Of a stretch of 64,000 bases of DNA, positions 1 to 11,286 are shown piece by piece. The notes beneath the pieces were generated by a model. It was not told the DNA's origin, did no database searches, and saw only the letters and a program-made list of their open reading frames with translations. Source of the DNA: Punica granatum. Taxonomy: Eukaryota > Streptophyta > Magnoliopsida > Myrtales > Lythraceae. A program made the position numbers and the translations under genes. Numbering within the stretch: position 1 is the stretch's first letter; the number at the start of each line of letters is the position of its first letter. The stretch is from assembly GCF_007655135.1 (NCBI RefSeq), contig NC_045128.1, forward strand, positions 19,562,811 through 19,626,810, written 5' to 3'.

Positions 1-210
1 TTGTGTTTATGGAGTTTTGAGGGGTTTTAAGCATGATTTTAATTCCGAACTTTAATATTATGCAATTTCCTTATTACACCATGCATGTTTATCATCGTTT
101 AACTTGCTAGCATGTCGGGAAATATTTAAATCGAAGTCGAGGAAACTATCCCGACCCGGAAATGCCGAGATCATTCGGGTTAACCTCTCCATGAGGTAAC
201 CTAGAGCTTT

Positions 211-230
211 CTTGACCTTTTTGGGTCAAG
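211..230 (+). other. short hairpin in LTR C
   Basis: CTTGACC and GGGTCAAG flank a T-rich loop, giving a 7-bp stem. An imperfect counterpart lies at the matching place of A's LTR near 2679-2698. Confidence 0.5.
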
Positions 231-479
231 ACCGGATTCCTTTGCCCCGATTTAAATTGTTTCCTGAGTTTTATCGTTTTTCTCACATCCATGAAGTCGG
301 TATTATTTTATCGATTCCTTTAATAATATGTTTGTGCATGTTTGCATGTTTGAATGTGTTATTTAAATCATGATAATACCGACTTTCGTTTAATCGTGTT
401 ATTTAACATGTTTGATGTTTGAGCATGCGAGAAACGATTCAAAACAAGACGGGGAAAACTCGTGAAACCAAATACAAGC

Positions 480-528
480 CATGAGACCTCTCGGCTTTAT
501 CCAAGGAGAATAGGCCGAGAGTCTCATG
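480..528 (+). other. 15-bp hairpin in LTR C
   Basis: CATGAGA and CTCTCGGC (480-495, one bulged C) pair with GCCGAGAG and TCTCATG (514-528) around an 18-nt loop. The same CTCTCGGC/GCCGAG theme recurs in the transcribed part of the other LTRs. Confidence 0.6.
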
Positions 529-2274
529 GAGTTATTCGGGTTCCATGAGGCTTCCTCTTCCCGTTTTAAATCCGTTCTCGGATTTCGTGTAATTTGCAAG
601 TTCAATTACATCGAGAATTTCACATGAAATGTCTTTCCAAACCAAAATATGCATGGATTCGCAATTCGGAGACCCTTTCGGGCCTATTAGGACCAAAGGG
701 TGTTTCGGCCATCGTTGGCCGAATCTTCCTCGGTCTTTCTTGACCCGTCTTGGTCGCCGAGTCACGAATCGTTTTTACAATTAATGCATTCGGCACAACC
801 CTTAAGCATTAATTCCACAAACGGGTTAATCGGGACGCTCACATGATTAAACCCACTTCACACTGATAAGGTTTACACGAATTGGCCATTAACTGATAAC
901 TCGCGTCGATGAGTTGTCAAATGACGTTGGTGCCCGTTTCAAACTTATCAATTTCAAAACCCGAAACGCGCGGTCCGATGTAGCATGGATGTCTGAAAAG
1001 GGTTTCTGTGTCTCAACTTGAATGTTTACCTGATTCCAAGTAGCTCAGGTCAGGATACAGAAGATCTTTCTAGATCACTTCCGGGCAGATCGACCGGTTC
1101 TTTGGCTTTTTCGGGGTTCTTGCACAACCCTGGACGACCTAGGGAATTGGTCGACACCGGCTACAGGCCGAGGTGGCCCGCACTGCGATGTTTCCCCTTT
1201 TCTGAAAACTATTTTCAAATAAAGGGCAAAATCGTCTTTTCACAATTCAGCGACACTCTTAGGGTTAGCATGACAGAAACACTACAGTATGGGACAAGAA
1301 CGGGCTACCTGTTCAGGTGCAGGTTCATCTGCATAGCCCTTTCTTATCTAACTGACGAGTTTCTGTCATCCTAACATAGACTCGGGTAACTAGAACGGTT
1401 ATCTCTGTCAGAAAACATGCAAAATGCTGATTAACCTTTCACTCGACTTAACCAAACACTAGATAATGGTTAGGAGAAATTCTAGATTCCAAATCTAGAG
1501 TCGAAACATGAGTTTGGCTAATTTAGTGGAAATTCAGTGTCAAAATACAGAACAACTGTAAAAGCAATCCACACACATGAGATTTGACAACTTGTTAAAA
1601 CACGTACACTCGATAATAACAAACACCTTGTCTGTTATTTACATGTTGCGTGTTATCTTTCCGCACCTGTTTGCCATGCGGGTCGAGCCTGATCCCTAGG
1701 CCGAATAATATTAGGGTTCAACGCCCTAATCATCGAGCACAGGGTTCAACGCCCTAATCAACACTCACAGGGTCCAACGCCCTATTCAGTGAGAGCGTCC
1801 ATTGAATTTCAGTTCTTCGGTCTTTTTCCCTAAACTCACGGCGAGTTAGAGTGGAATAATAACCGAACGCGAAACGACTGGAATTCGACCCTTTTTGTAA
1901 TTTGTATTTATTGTTTTCGAGAGCATTGTAAGGACTTTTATTTTGTACATTTGTTCTGCAAGAATTCCAGTCGGTGAGCGAACGGTCTGAGAGTCGAATT
2001 AATCGAATCGGTCTAATGCTTGCCCAGACACAAGTAAATCCAAGATCTCGCGGTTTTGGTTCACGCAGGGATTCAACCTCCATGGTTCGATGAACTGTAA
2101 CGCAAGATTGTGAACCAACTCCCCGACATACGGGTTTACTTCTCTCTCGGCTTCTCAACCGACATCGTTTAATTCACCGAATCTTCGGTTTCAAAACGTG
2201 CGAGCCGAGTGCAGCTTAATTCATGCGGTAAATCATAAAACATGCAAGCCTAGCAAACCATAGTACCGAAAGGG

Positions 2275-2297
2275 CGTGCGGGATATAGGCCCGCACG
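2275..2297 (+). other. conserved LTR hairpin CGTGCGGG/CCCGCACG (copy in C)
   Basis: A perfect 8-bp stem with a 7-nt loop, 246 nt before the LTR 3' end. The same hairpin is present at nearly the same distance from the end in all seven LTRs of the window. Confidence 0.8.
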
Positions 2298-2424
2298 TAA
2301 CATGAACCCCCGAACACGGATTTTCCGGTTCCGCACAGATCATTGCCTTAGCATTTAGGTGTACCCCGTACCCCTAGACCCGGGCGACTCAACGGCCCTC
2401 GACCTACGGGTCGTAAACAGTAAG

Positions 2425-2434
2425 TGGCAACTCC
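2425..2434 (+). other. PBS-like decamer in LTR C (mutated)
   Basis: TGGCAACTCC, one transition (at a former CpG) from TGGCGACTCC, the first ten bases of the primer-binding site. The decamer is found inside the other six LTRs as well. Confidence 0.5.
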
Positions 2435-2543
2435 TTCTCACGCGTGTCCGTCGCGCATCCCCACGGGAAGGTGGACATTCCCAAGCCGCGCGATCCAAAA
2501 GCGCGCATGCGTGCCCCGACGAGATCAAATTCGGGTACGCACA

Positions 2544-2548
2544 ATACC
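2544..2548. repeat. target-site duplication of LTR C
   Basis: ATACC follows the CA end of LTR C. The uninterrupted paired LTR reads ACGATACCCG at 19961-19970, so the 5-bp target is visible. The other copy is outside the window. Confidence 0.7.
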
Positions 2549-3404
2549 CGAATCCATGCATGTTTTGTTTTGAAAAGACATGTAATCGATGTTTTAACAT
2601 GGGAATCGTGGAAATATCGAAATTACACTTTCGTACAATCCGAGAAATGAATTAAACTCGAAATAAGGAAATCATTCTTGATCCAAAAAGGGCCAAGAAG
2701 CCCTCGGCTTCACCTTGTCAAAGATGGCCGAATACTCTCATGGCTCGATTCAAATCACAAAGAATTTCCTTGTCTTGGTTTAATCATTTTTCGCATGCTC
2801 AAACATCAAACATCATGAATAACACGTTTTGACAAAAGCCGGTATTACCATGATTTGATTAACTCATTTAAACATGCAAACATTCACAAACATGTTATTT
2901 AAGGAATCGATAAAATAATACCGGCTTCATGCATGCAAGAACAACAAAATAAACTCGGAAAATAACTTGGATCGGGCTAAGGAGACCAATCTTAACCCGA
3001 AAAGAGCAACTCAAGTCTCGGCCATCCCATTTAGAGACTTGGCCGTGAGCTCACTTGCCATTTCCGGGTCGGGATGGTCTTCCAAACAACAATCCAAACC
3101 TTTTTCCGACATGCTAGCAAGTTATAAGGTAATACACATGCATAATATAACATAAAATTGCATAAAAGTTAAGTCTTGCAAGTTAAGTATGCATAAAATA
3201 CCATAGTACTCCATAGCCATGCAAAAATATAAAAAGCCCTAACTCCTCTAAGTCAAGAGTGATTTACCTAGCCTCGGGATACGAGGAAAGAGTCGGGGAA
3301 GTGTTCAAGAGTCGGGTGACTCGGTTGAACGCTTGGAAGGATGCTCGGGTGCAAAGGATGCACGTTCGGGGAGCTAGGTGCACGGGGAATGCGGCTGGAA
3401 TGCA

Positions 3405-3490
3405 CGGGAGGGCGCGGCGTGCGCGGGGCGCGGGCAGGCGCGCGAGCGTGCGCGGGCGTGCGCGGGCGTGCGCGCGGCTGGCGCTGGCGG
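3405..3490. repeat. GC-rich decamer minisatellite in A 3' LTR
   Basis: Tandem variants of GCGGGCGTGC make this strip nearly pure G+C. The paired 5' LTR copy (about 20827-20945) is longer by roughly four units, so the array changed length after insertion. Confidence 0.8.
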
Positions 3491-3848
3491 GTCACTATTC
3501 ACCCGAGAGTAGCGATTTCACCCGAAATGCACTATTTGACCTGAAACAATAATTTAAAGACTTCAAATGGAAAAACCAATTTCACCAATGAACTCCATGG
3601 GTCCAAAATGAGTGGGATATGAAGTTTGAGAAATTTTGAGCTTAAGTCGGGATGATGAACATCGGCTTCCGACTTAAGAACTCAAGGCTCTCTTTTTATC
3701 TTTTCGGTTTTCTTTTCTCTTCCTTCTAAGTGCTGAAGTTTTCTGGTTCTTGAGTGTTCTTGGCTATGGAGTTTGAGAGGATTTCTTGAAAGAGAAAGGT
3801 TGGAGAGAGTGTGTAAGAGGAGAAGTCATTATCTTAATCACTTTTGGG

Positions 3849-3857
3849 CCATCTATA
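3849..3857 (-). promoter_or_regulatory. degenerate TATA box of A 3' LTR
   Basis: The minus strand reads TATAGATGG. The paired 5' LTR has TATAAATGG at 31115-31123 and element I has TATAAATAG, so one A has become G here. A CT-rich leader (CTCTTACACACTCTCTCC) follows about 30 nt downstream in all copies. Confidence 0.6.
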
Positions 3858-5455
3858 GGCAAAGCTAATGACACAATTAGCAAAAGCAAGTGCTCTTAAC
3901 CCCCATGCTTAGAAAATATCAAGCCTCATCCTCTTCCATTGCATTAATGAAGAAGAGATAAGACATTGATGAGCATTGATGAGCATTGATGGAGGCTTGA
4001 GTGTTGTCTTCAAACTCTTGGATATTTTCAAGCAAGAGTTCAAGTTGGCTTCTTGCATTGAAGAAGAAGAAGAAGCTTCTAGAGTAAAGGGTGACTCATC
4101 TTGAATAGCCCGTGGGTCCCACGACCGAAGAGGAGAAACCGGGAAAAAGCTCGGGTCTCGATTGATCGCGCATTCGAAGTTCGTGGTTTGAATTGAACGT
4201 CGAATTATCGATATACGCGAGGAAATGGATTTAATGAGTCCGAGATTGGCATTTTCAGTGAGAAATTGCCAAATGTCTGTATGAGGCTTGGAAGCCGGTT
4301 TTGTTCCTTTTATGCATTCAGAGCGAGGTTACCCACTTCTGACAGCATATCTTGTATCTGCATCCCACGTCGGTCATTTTGACATAAATTGTCAAATTAC
4401 GTGGGCCCTTGTCCCTTAAGCCGGTAAATACAAATATGGAGCCGGAGATGTCCTAGGAGGCCGAAACTGGATTTCTCAGATTGCTTTCTGAGTTTCTTGG
4501 GCGATCCGGAGATTACTGCGATCTTTGTTTGCTGAGATTGGGCCTCTAAGGATATGAAAAGTGCATCTGAGACCCTTAAAGCACTGCTCGAGGGGTCTAG
4601 ATGAGTTGTGTGATTCATTCCGACAATTCCACATTGAGCCTTGAGAAGGCTAGCATTGTGTAAGGTAAGCATCCGGCGTCAAGTCTCCCCAAAGAGGACC
4701 TCCGGATATGGATTTTCACTGAAAATGGCCTTTTGTGCCCCTCGGAGGTTACTCGGGAAACCGTGAAGGGTTTTGCTATCTGTTTTGCCCAATTGCGAAT
4801 GTCCGCTGGAGTTTTCAGGGCAATGTAGTGTGAACTTCGTTTGCCGTAATTCCATCAGACCAGTCTCCGGTTACGCTCTTCCGAAGAAGGATATGCCCGT
4901 TTTGTCATTCGGAAGTCATTCAGAATGTCTGTATGGCTTCTAAAAGACAATATGAAGCATTGCTCGTGCTCTGTATGATTGAGGGGCATGGCCGCATCTG
5001 ATATTTGGAATTAACTTTTCTTCGAGAAACCGGCATTTTTGGACTTCCACTGAAAAGTTGTCTGTACACAGAAAGTTGTTCTGTATAGAGCAGATGATTT
5101 GCAAAATGCCTTTGGGGACACTTTTCATCTGTTTGGCATTGGAGTGGATTTTTGGGGTCCAATATTGGCTGTCTTCCGATGATCGAGCGAACTATCGGAA
5201 AATAGAACTGTCCGTGTGATATACTGAAAATGCCGGTTTTGGATATTGCTGAGCTCTCTAGTCACTCTATTACCCTTTGGTGACCCCTGGAGTCCTTCTG
5301 TCATATGCATGTGTCATTTGCCCGATTTTGCCGACTTGAGGATGAATAGTGATTTCTGCTCTGTTAAGTCGTTTTTCTGTATTCTGCTCAGGTTGTGGCT
5401 TGGATCATTGCTGATATCATCGTTTGGAAAGGTGAGCCAAAATTGGGTGCTGACA

Positions 5456-5469
5456 GCTTGCCCCTCTTT
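5456..5469 (-). other. polypurine tract of element A
   Basis: The minus strand reads AAAGAGGGGCAAGC directly before the LTR start TGTCAGCACC. This is the expected place and composition for the plus-strand primer of a Ty3/gypsy element. Confidence 0.85.
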
Positions 5470-5639
5470 GACTGCATGCTCGAGTAGAGGATGCAGCCAA
5501 AGACTTCAGAAGCGCCCCAATTTGATAGCAATGATTGACATGGAATTTCCGATAACAGTCTTCTCCCTCTTACTTTGGATATGTGGGGATGTTATACCTG
5601 ATGCAGAAATGTAAAAGTCAGGATGAACCTGAGGGGATG

Positions 5640-6725
5640 GACCCCTAAACAGATAAGTAGTCGGGACGTACCCGAAGTGCAGGAAAGTAGTCGGGACGTA
5701 CCCGAAATGCAGGAAAAGTAGTCGGGACGTACCCGAAATGCGGAAAAGTAGTCGGGACGTACCCGAAATGCGGAAAAGTAGTCGGGACGTACCCGAAATG
5801 CAGAAAAAGTAGTCAGGACGTACCCGAAATGCAGAAAAAGTAGTCGGGACGTACCCGAAATGCAGAAAAGTAGCCGGGACGTACCCGAAGGGTTTGCAAT
5901 ATGCACGGGGCGCATACCGAATGAACAACATGGTTTAAAGGCGCCTACCCAATGGACTTGTGGGGTGCGGGGCGTGTTGCCCGACGGGTTTGCAAGGTGC
6001 GGGGTGTTTTGCCCGGCGGTTTGCATGGTGCAGAAAAGTAGTCGGGACGTACCCGAAATGCAGAAAAGTAGTCGGGACGTACCCGAAGTGCGGAAAATAG
6101 TCGGGACGTACCCGAAATGCAGAAAAGTAGTCGGGACGTACCCGAAATGCAGAAAAGTAGTCGGGACGTACCCGAAGTGCGGAAAATAGTCGGGACGTAC
6201 CCGAAATGCAGAAAAGTAGTCGGGACGTACCCGAAATGCAGGAAAAGTAGTCCGGACGTACCCGAAGTGCGGAAAATAGTCGGGACGTACCCGAAATGCA
6301 GAAAAGTAGTCGGGACGTACCCGAAGTGCGGAAAATAGTCGGGACGTACCCGAAGTGCGGAAAATAGTCGGGACGTACCCGAAGTGCAGAAAAGTAGTCG
6401 GGACGTACCCGAAATGCAGGAAAAGTAGTCGGGACGTACCCGAAGTGCGAAAAATAGTCGGGACGTACCCGAAGTGCGAAAAATAGTCGGGACGTACCCA
6501 AAATGCGGAAAAGTAGTCGGGACGTACCCGAAGTGCGGAAAATAGTCGGGACGTACCCGAAGTGCGGAAAAGTAGTCGGGACGTACCCGAAGTGCGGAAA
6601 AGTAGTCGGGACGTACCCGAAATGCGGAAAAGTAGTCGGGACGTACCCGAAATGCGGAAAAGTAGTCAGGACGTACCCGAAATGCCGGAAAGTAGTCGGG
6701 ACGTACCCGAAATGCAGAAAAGTAA
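5640..6725 (-). repeat. 30-bp tandem repeat array in A 3' region (about 31 units)
   Basis: Units of 29-32 bp are built around CGGGACGTACCCG followed by an A-rich spacer (GAAATGCAGAAAAGTA and variants). I count about 8 units at 5650-5890 and about 23 at 6030-6725, separated by a 140-bp non-repeat interlude. The core is a near palindrome with an ACGT centre. Because 30 is divisible by three and the unit lacks stops, long repetitive ORFs cross it; the largest, 5935-6867 on the sense strand, encodes 310 residues of FGYVPTTF-like decapeptides. I regard that ORF as incidental unless expression is shown. The array lies between the structured region and the PPT and is absent from the visible part of element D. 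Confidence 0.9.
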
Positions 6726-7384
6726 ATTGCATGGGATGCATTGCAAAAAGTAAATGCAAACGTTGGGGAGTTGCGTGAGGTGTGGAAGGAATCATTGTGC
6801 TTCCTCCGTCACTGAGCTTGTCCGTGTTGCAATCGATGTAGTGGCAGAATGTTTCATTGTTTGCCAACTGATTGTGATGCGATTGAATGCATGGAGTATT
6901 ATCCTGAAGACTTCTCCTTGGATTTTAGTTGTGGTCCTTAGCATAAGGCAGACATGCATTCATCAAAGAAAGACTTCTTCCGAGGTTCACATCTTCGTTC
7001 CTGCATATAGAACCATGGGAGCTAACAGTAGTTGTCAGTTCTACTCTACAGCCATAATGAAGATGTAGAAAGAAGTCTGAATAATAATGCTTTGGGGATT
7101 TGAACTTGATGACCATTTAAAGGGATGGTCGTATCCCGCTAGGTTTGTGATTTGACAAGAAAGGCTTTTTACAGAACAGGCATGACCTGTAGAATTTGCA
7201 TAAGGGTATAGGGGGATTCTTTGGGATCCTCCAAATCAAGGATACAAAGATTCGACTGTATGTCGAAACGTGTCTCATGCTCTGAGAGTAAAAGAGAGTT
7301 TGCTTGCATCGAAGACTGTCAAACCACTATTTGTTGCCGCTGCATGCTGAATGTAGCTGTCATTTCGTGGTGAGCTGCCGAAGG
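6726..7384 (-). other. non-coding 3' region of element A
   Basis: No ORF resembling a known domain is present. Parts match the corresponding stretch of element D (about 56130-56520) by eye, for example the GATTTGGAGGATCCCA block at 7218-7233 in antisense and at 56213 in D. It joins the hairpin chain to the tandem array. Confidence 0.7.
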
Positions 7385-7397
7385 TCCCCTAATTTTT

Positions 7398-7677
7398 GCC
7401 TAGGTCGCAAGACGCGTGACGACCTAACGGGGTGTTTTGTTTGACATTTCTCTCATTTAGATCTCACCTTTTGCTACGATCATCCGTATTGGGTCTGATC
7501 GCACCTCTCGATTCCTCTAACTTTTGCCTAGACCGCCCTTTTCGGGTTTTCAGCCTAGCGAGGATTTTGATTCATGCTCTCCTTTTGCCACGGTTCCCCT
7601 TTGCGGGATTTTAAACCGTGCCTCTCATTCCCTAATTTTTGCCTAGGCCGCCTCAAAGAGGTTTTCAACCTAGCGGG
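7398..7677 (-). other. five-hairpin structured RNA region downstream of pol (element A)
   Basis: In sense order the stems are at 7641-7677, 7589-7620, 7526-7560, 7473-7503 and 7398-7430. Hairpins 1, 3 and 5 share GCTAGG...CCTAGGC arms (TTAGG in 5); hairpin 2 is CACGGTT/AACCGTG; hairpin 4 is GCGATCA/TGATCG. Each is followed by a purine-rich linker such as GGCAAAAATTAGGG or GGCAAAAGGAGAG. The same five, in the same order and spacing, occur in element D at 55772-56050, with compensatory changes: hairpin 2 there is CACGACT/AGTCGTG, and hairpin 5 swaps G-C for A-T. This lies about 170 nt beyond the pol stop. The function is unknown to me; RNA stability, export, packaging or translation are all possible. 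Confidence 0.8.
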
Positions 7678-7844
7678 AAATCCATTCTTTTTCTCTCAGG
7701 AAAAATTCAGAGAAAAGGGAAAGAGTAGAAGATGGGAGTACATGAGTTAACGAAATTAAAAGTGTTGGGAACTGTACATGCAAAGAAAGATAAAATGTAA
7801 TGTGCATTTGAGAAAACATCCGCAGTGGGATAAGAGAAACACCA

Positions 7845-10800
7845 TCACGGATAGTATTTCTTAAGAGCATCAGCATTGACCGGAAGAGCGTTCTCGTTTC
7901 CGTCCATATCGTTGAGAATGGTTGCCCCTCCGTCAAAGACTTCTTTAACGATGAATGGACCGTCGTACTTGTAAGCGAACTTGCCCCTGGAATCTGGGGC
8001 GATGTGTAAAACTTTTCGCAAGACGAGGTCGCTGGGGCTGAACTTGCGAGGACGAACTTTTTTGTTGAATATTCGAGCCATTCTTTGCTGATAGCACTGA
8101 CCGTGGCAAAGTGCAGTTAGCCGCTTCTCGTCGATGAGATTAAGCTGTTCATAGCGTTGCTTCGCCCATTCTGCTTCCTCGAGTTTGGACTTGGCAAGAA
8201 CCCTCATGGAGGGAATCTCCACTTCGATTGGAAGAACCGCTTCCATGCCGTAGACCAAAAAATACAGGGTTGCCTCGGTGGATGAGCGGATAGAAGTCCG
8301 ATATGCCAAGAGTGCAAACGGGAGCATCTCATGCCAGTCCTTGTAATTCACCGTCATTTTTTCGATGATTTTCTTTATATTCTTATTCGCTGCCTCTACC
8401 GCACCATTCATTTGTGGACGATATGGAGAGGAATTACGATGTTGGATCCTGAACTGTGCACAGAGCTCGTCAATGAGCTTATTATTCAGGTTCTTGGCAT
8501 TGTCGGTGATGAGAGTCGCAGGGACCCCGTATCGCGCAATGATGTCGCGTTTGAGGAAGCGAGCCACGGCCTTTGCAGTGACTGACGCAAGGGTGATAGC
8601 TTCGATCCACTTGGTGAAGTAATCGATAGCTACCAGTATGAACAAATGTCCATTGGATGCTTTAGGGTTGACTTGACCAATCACGTCCATGCCCCACATT
8701 GAAAATGGCCACGGAGCAGCCATTGGATGGAGCTCGTTGGGTGGTGCTCTGATCTGATTCGCGTAGACTTGACACAAGTGACAGTGTCTGACATGCTTGA
8801 CGCAGTCGGTCTCCATGGTAGACCAGAAGTACCCGAGTCGCATGAGCTTCTTTGCTAGCATGAGTCCATTCATATGAGGTCCGCAATTTCCTTCGTGCAC
8901 TTCTTCCATGAGGCGTTGTGCCTCATTCTCGTCGACACACCGAAGTAGTGTAGCATCGAATGAACGGCGGTAGAGAGTCTCGCCACTCAGGAAAAAGTGT
9001 GCCGCAATGCGGCGTAGAGTCCTCCGGTCATGACGATCGGTGAACGCTGGGAATTGACCTGTTTGCAGCAAGTGCTTGATGTCTGCGTACCACGGTTTGC
9101 CGTCAACAGCATCAATTACATCGCAATGGGCAGGGCCCTGAGCAATCTCAAACTCGAGAGGTTCTATGAGACTCTCCTTCGTAATGCTCACCATGGATGC
9201 GAGCGTTGCAAGTGCATCTGCGAACTGGTTCTTCATGCGTGGGGTGTACGTAAATGAGATATCTTTGAAGTTCTCTGTCAACTCTTCGAGGTACTCATGA
9301 TATGGCACCAACTTTGGATCTTTCGTCTTCCATTGTTTAAGCGTCTGGAAGATTGTGAGCATAGAATCGCCAAACACTTTTAACTCCTTGACTTTGAGGT
9401 AGATTGCGGCCTGCAAACCGAGGATACAAGCTTCATATTCGGCTATGTTGTTGGTGCAAGGGAAATCAATCTTCGCTGCAACAGGGAAATGACGCCCCTC
9501 AGGGGATATCAGCACCGCGCCGATACCAGACCCAGTGGAATTGACTGCACCGTCAAAGTACATCTTCCATCCTAGAGTCTCTTCCTCATCACTCACTTGG
9601 AGGATCCTTTCATCTGGAAAGTTAGGGTTGATCGGTGTGTCGTCCTCGATCGGAAACTCCGCTAGATGATCTGCAATTGCTTGGCCCTTCATTGACGTGC
9701 GTGATACGTATTCGATGTCATACTCCGTTAGTTGGCAACGCCATTTTGCTATGTTCCTCATGGAGGACGGACTGCTGAGTAGATACTTCAAAGGATCTGT
9801 CTTTGACAGCAGGCGAACAGTATGGTAGAGAGTGTATTGCCGGAGCCTTTGCATGACCCAAACGAGTGCGCAACACATCTTCTCTATCTCAGGGTAGTTG
9901 GACTCCCCTTCAGTGAACTTTTTGCTTAAATAATAAATTGCTCGCTCTGCATGAGAGGAATCGTCCTTTTGCCCTAACATGCATCCGATGGATTGTCGGC
10001 GTACTGTCAGGTACAGAATGAGAGGACGATCCGGTGAAGGTGGAACCAACACCGGTGGCTGAACTAGGTATGCCTTGACTGTATCAAAAGCTTTCTGACA
10101 CTCGTCATCCCATTCAACCGCTGCATTTTTGCGAAGCAAACGGAAGAGTGGTTGGCACTTGTCTGTTAAATTTGCAATGAAACGTGCGATGTAATTCAAC
10201 CGTCCTAGGAAACTCCTTACTTCGCGCACTGTCGATGGAGGGGGCAATTCCATGATCGCCTTGACTTTGTCGGGATCAACCTCGATGCCCTTTTCGCTGA
10301 CTACAAACCCTAGCAATTTTCCTGACTTGACGCCGAAAGTGCATTTCGTTGGGTTGAGTCGGAGTTTGTACTTCCTGAGACGATCAAATAGCCGCCTGAG
10401 GTTGACAAGATGATCTTCACCTGCTTTGGACTTTGCAATCATGTCGTCGACGTAAACCTCTATCTCTTTATGCATCATGTCATGAAATAGAGTGACCATT
10501 GCCCGCTGATAGGTTGCCCCAGCGTTTTTGAGACCAAAAGGCATGACCTTGTAACAAAACGTACCCCACATCGTGATGAACGTCGTTTTGATCTTATCCT
10601 CCTCAGCCATCTGAATCTGATTGTATCCAGAGAAACCATCCATGAAGGAGAATTGTGTGTGGCGTGCTGTATTGTCCACCAAGACGTCGATATGGGGCAG
10701 CGGGAAGTTATCCTTAGGACTGGCCTTGTTAAGGTCTCGATAGTCGATGCAGACTCTGACCTTCCCATTCTTCTTTTCCACTGGCACCACGTTTGCTACC

Positions 10801-11286
10801 CATTCAGAGTAATTGCATACCTCTAAGAATCCCGCATCCACTTGTTTGACGACCTCCTCTTTAATGCGGAGAAGAAGATCAACTCGTTGACGCCGTAAGT
10901 GTTGACGTTTGGGCGGAAATCTTTCAGTGTCGAGTGGGAGGAAATGCTTTACGATCGAGGGGTCTAAACCTGGCATATCGGTATAAGACCAAACGAAGAC
11001 CTCTTGATACTCTGACAAGAAATCGATCATCCGGGCTTTCTGTGCGGGGTCGAGATCCGTCCCGATCCTTAGGGTGCGTTGCTCTTCTGTGGTGCCTATG
11101 TTGATCTCTTCGGTTGGCTCGATCGAAGTGAGTTGATGGTTTTCAAGACGATGCAAACTCTCTTCTATCTCGGGCACGCGACCGTCCTCGTCAAGTCCTT
11201 CCCCGAAGTATATGGGTAGGGACTTTCTGAGGTGTGTTTCGGACGAATTCGAATCGTTGCATCGGTGATTTGGATTCGATTGGAGC
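7845..11286 (-). CDS. pol: pol polyprotein of element A (RT, two RNase H regions, integrase), exon 2
   Basis: About 1,147 intact codons encode the Ty3/gypsy pol of Tat/Ogre type. In order: reverse transcriptase with VPVEKKNGKVRVCIDYRDLN and the YVDD active site near residue 281; a first RNase H-like region (ERAIYYLSKKFTEGESNYPEIEK); a second, archaeal-type RNase H beginning YFDGAVNSTGSG near residue 580 and ending FADALATLAS, typical of Tat elements; then integrase with an HHCC zinc region, MDVIG (first Asp, about 869), TDN (second Asp, about 929) and Glu 35 residues later in AVEAANK. There is no chromodomain; the protein ends KKYYP. The open frame has no ATG near its start; it begins GTG TCC AGG, where the AG is a splice acceptor, so it is expressed as a fusion to gag-pro after splicing. 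It appears enzymatically complete. Confidence 0.95.

Larger units (their letters stand above)
1..2543 (+). mobile_element. LTR C, 3' portion, plus orientation, inserted in A's 3' LTR
   Basis: This is the downstream part of a Tat/Ogre-type LTR whose start lies left of the window. It aligns by eye, in the same orientation, with the last 2.4 kb of the LTR at 58164-62756: both carry the CTTGCTAGCATGTCGG block, the serial 'caacgccctaatcatcgagcacagggt' type repeats near 1710-1790, and the terminal GC-rich block. It ends in CGCACA at 2543 and is followed by ATACC, the 5-bp target copy that also occurs once at the unoccupied site 19964-19968. It could be a solo LTR or the 3' LTR of a full element; the window cannot decide. 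Short ORFs here are LTR shadows and not genes. Confidence 0.85.
2544..5455 (-). mobile_element. element A 3' LTR, 5' (U3-side) 2.9 kb
   Basis: On the minus strand the LTR starts with TGTCAGCACCC at 5455 and runs leftward until LTR C interrupts it at 2543. It is nearly identical to 19964-21113 joined with 30917-32722, the matching part of A's 5' LTR. The main length difference is in a GC-rich minisatellite (about 40 bp). The rest of this LTR lies beyond the left edge. It contains the promoter region at about 3700-3860 and no protein-coding gene. The near identity of the two LTRs implies that A is a young insertion. Confidence 0.92.

Noticed and set aside
1754..2158. 134-codon ORF (and its like at 18734-19108) as a conserved gene
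   Set aside because: Both are the same LTR segment in opposite orientation; they share LTR sequence, have no start context or domain, and are disrupted in the LTR at 58164-62756.
5640..6725. CRISPR array
   Set aside because: Spacers are not unique: the whole 30-bp unit repeats, and the setting is a plant retrotransposon.
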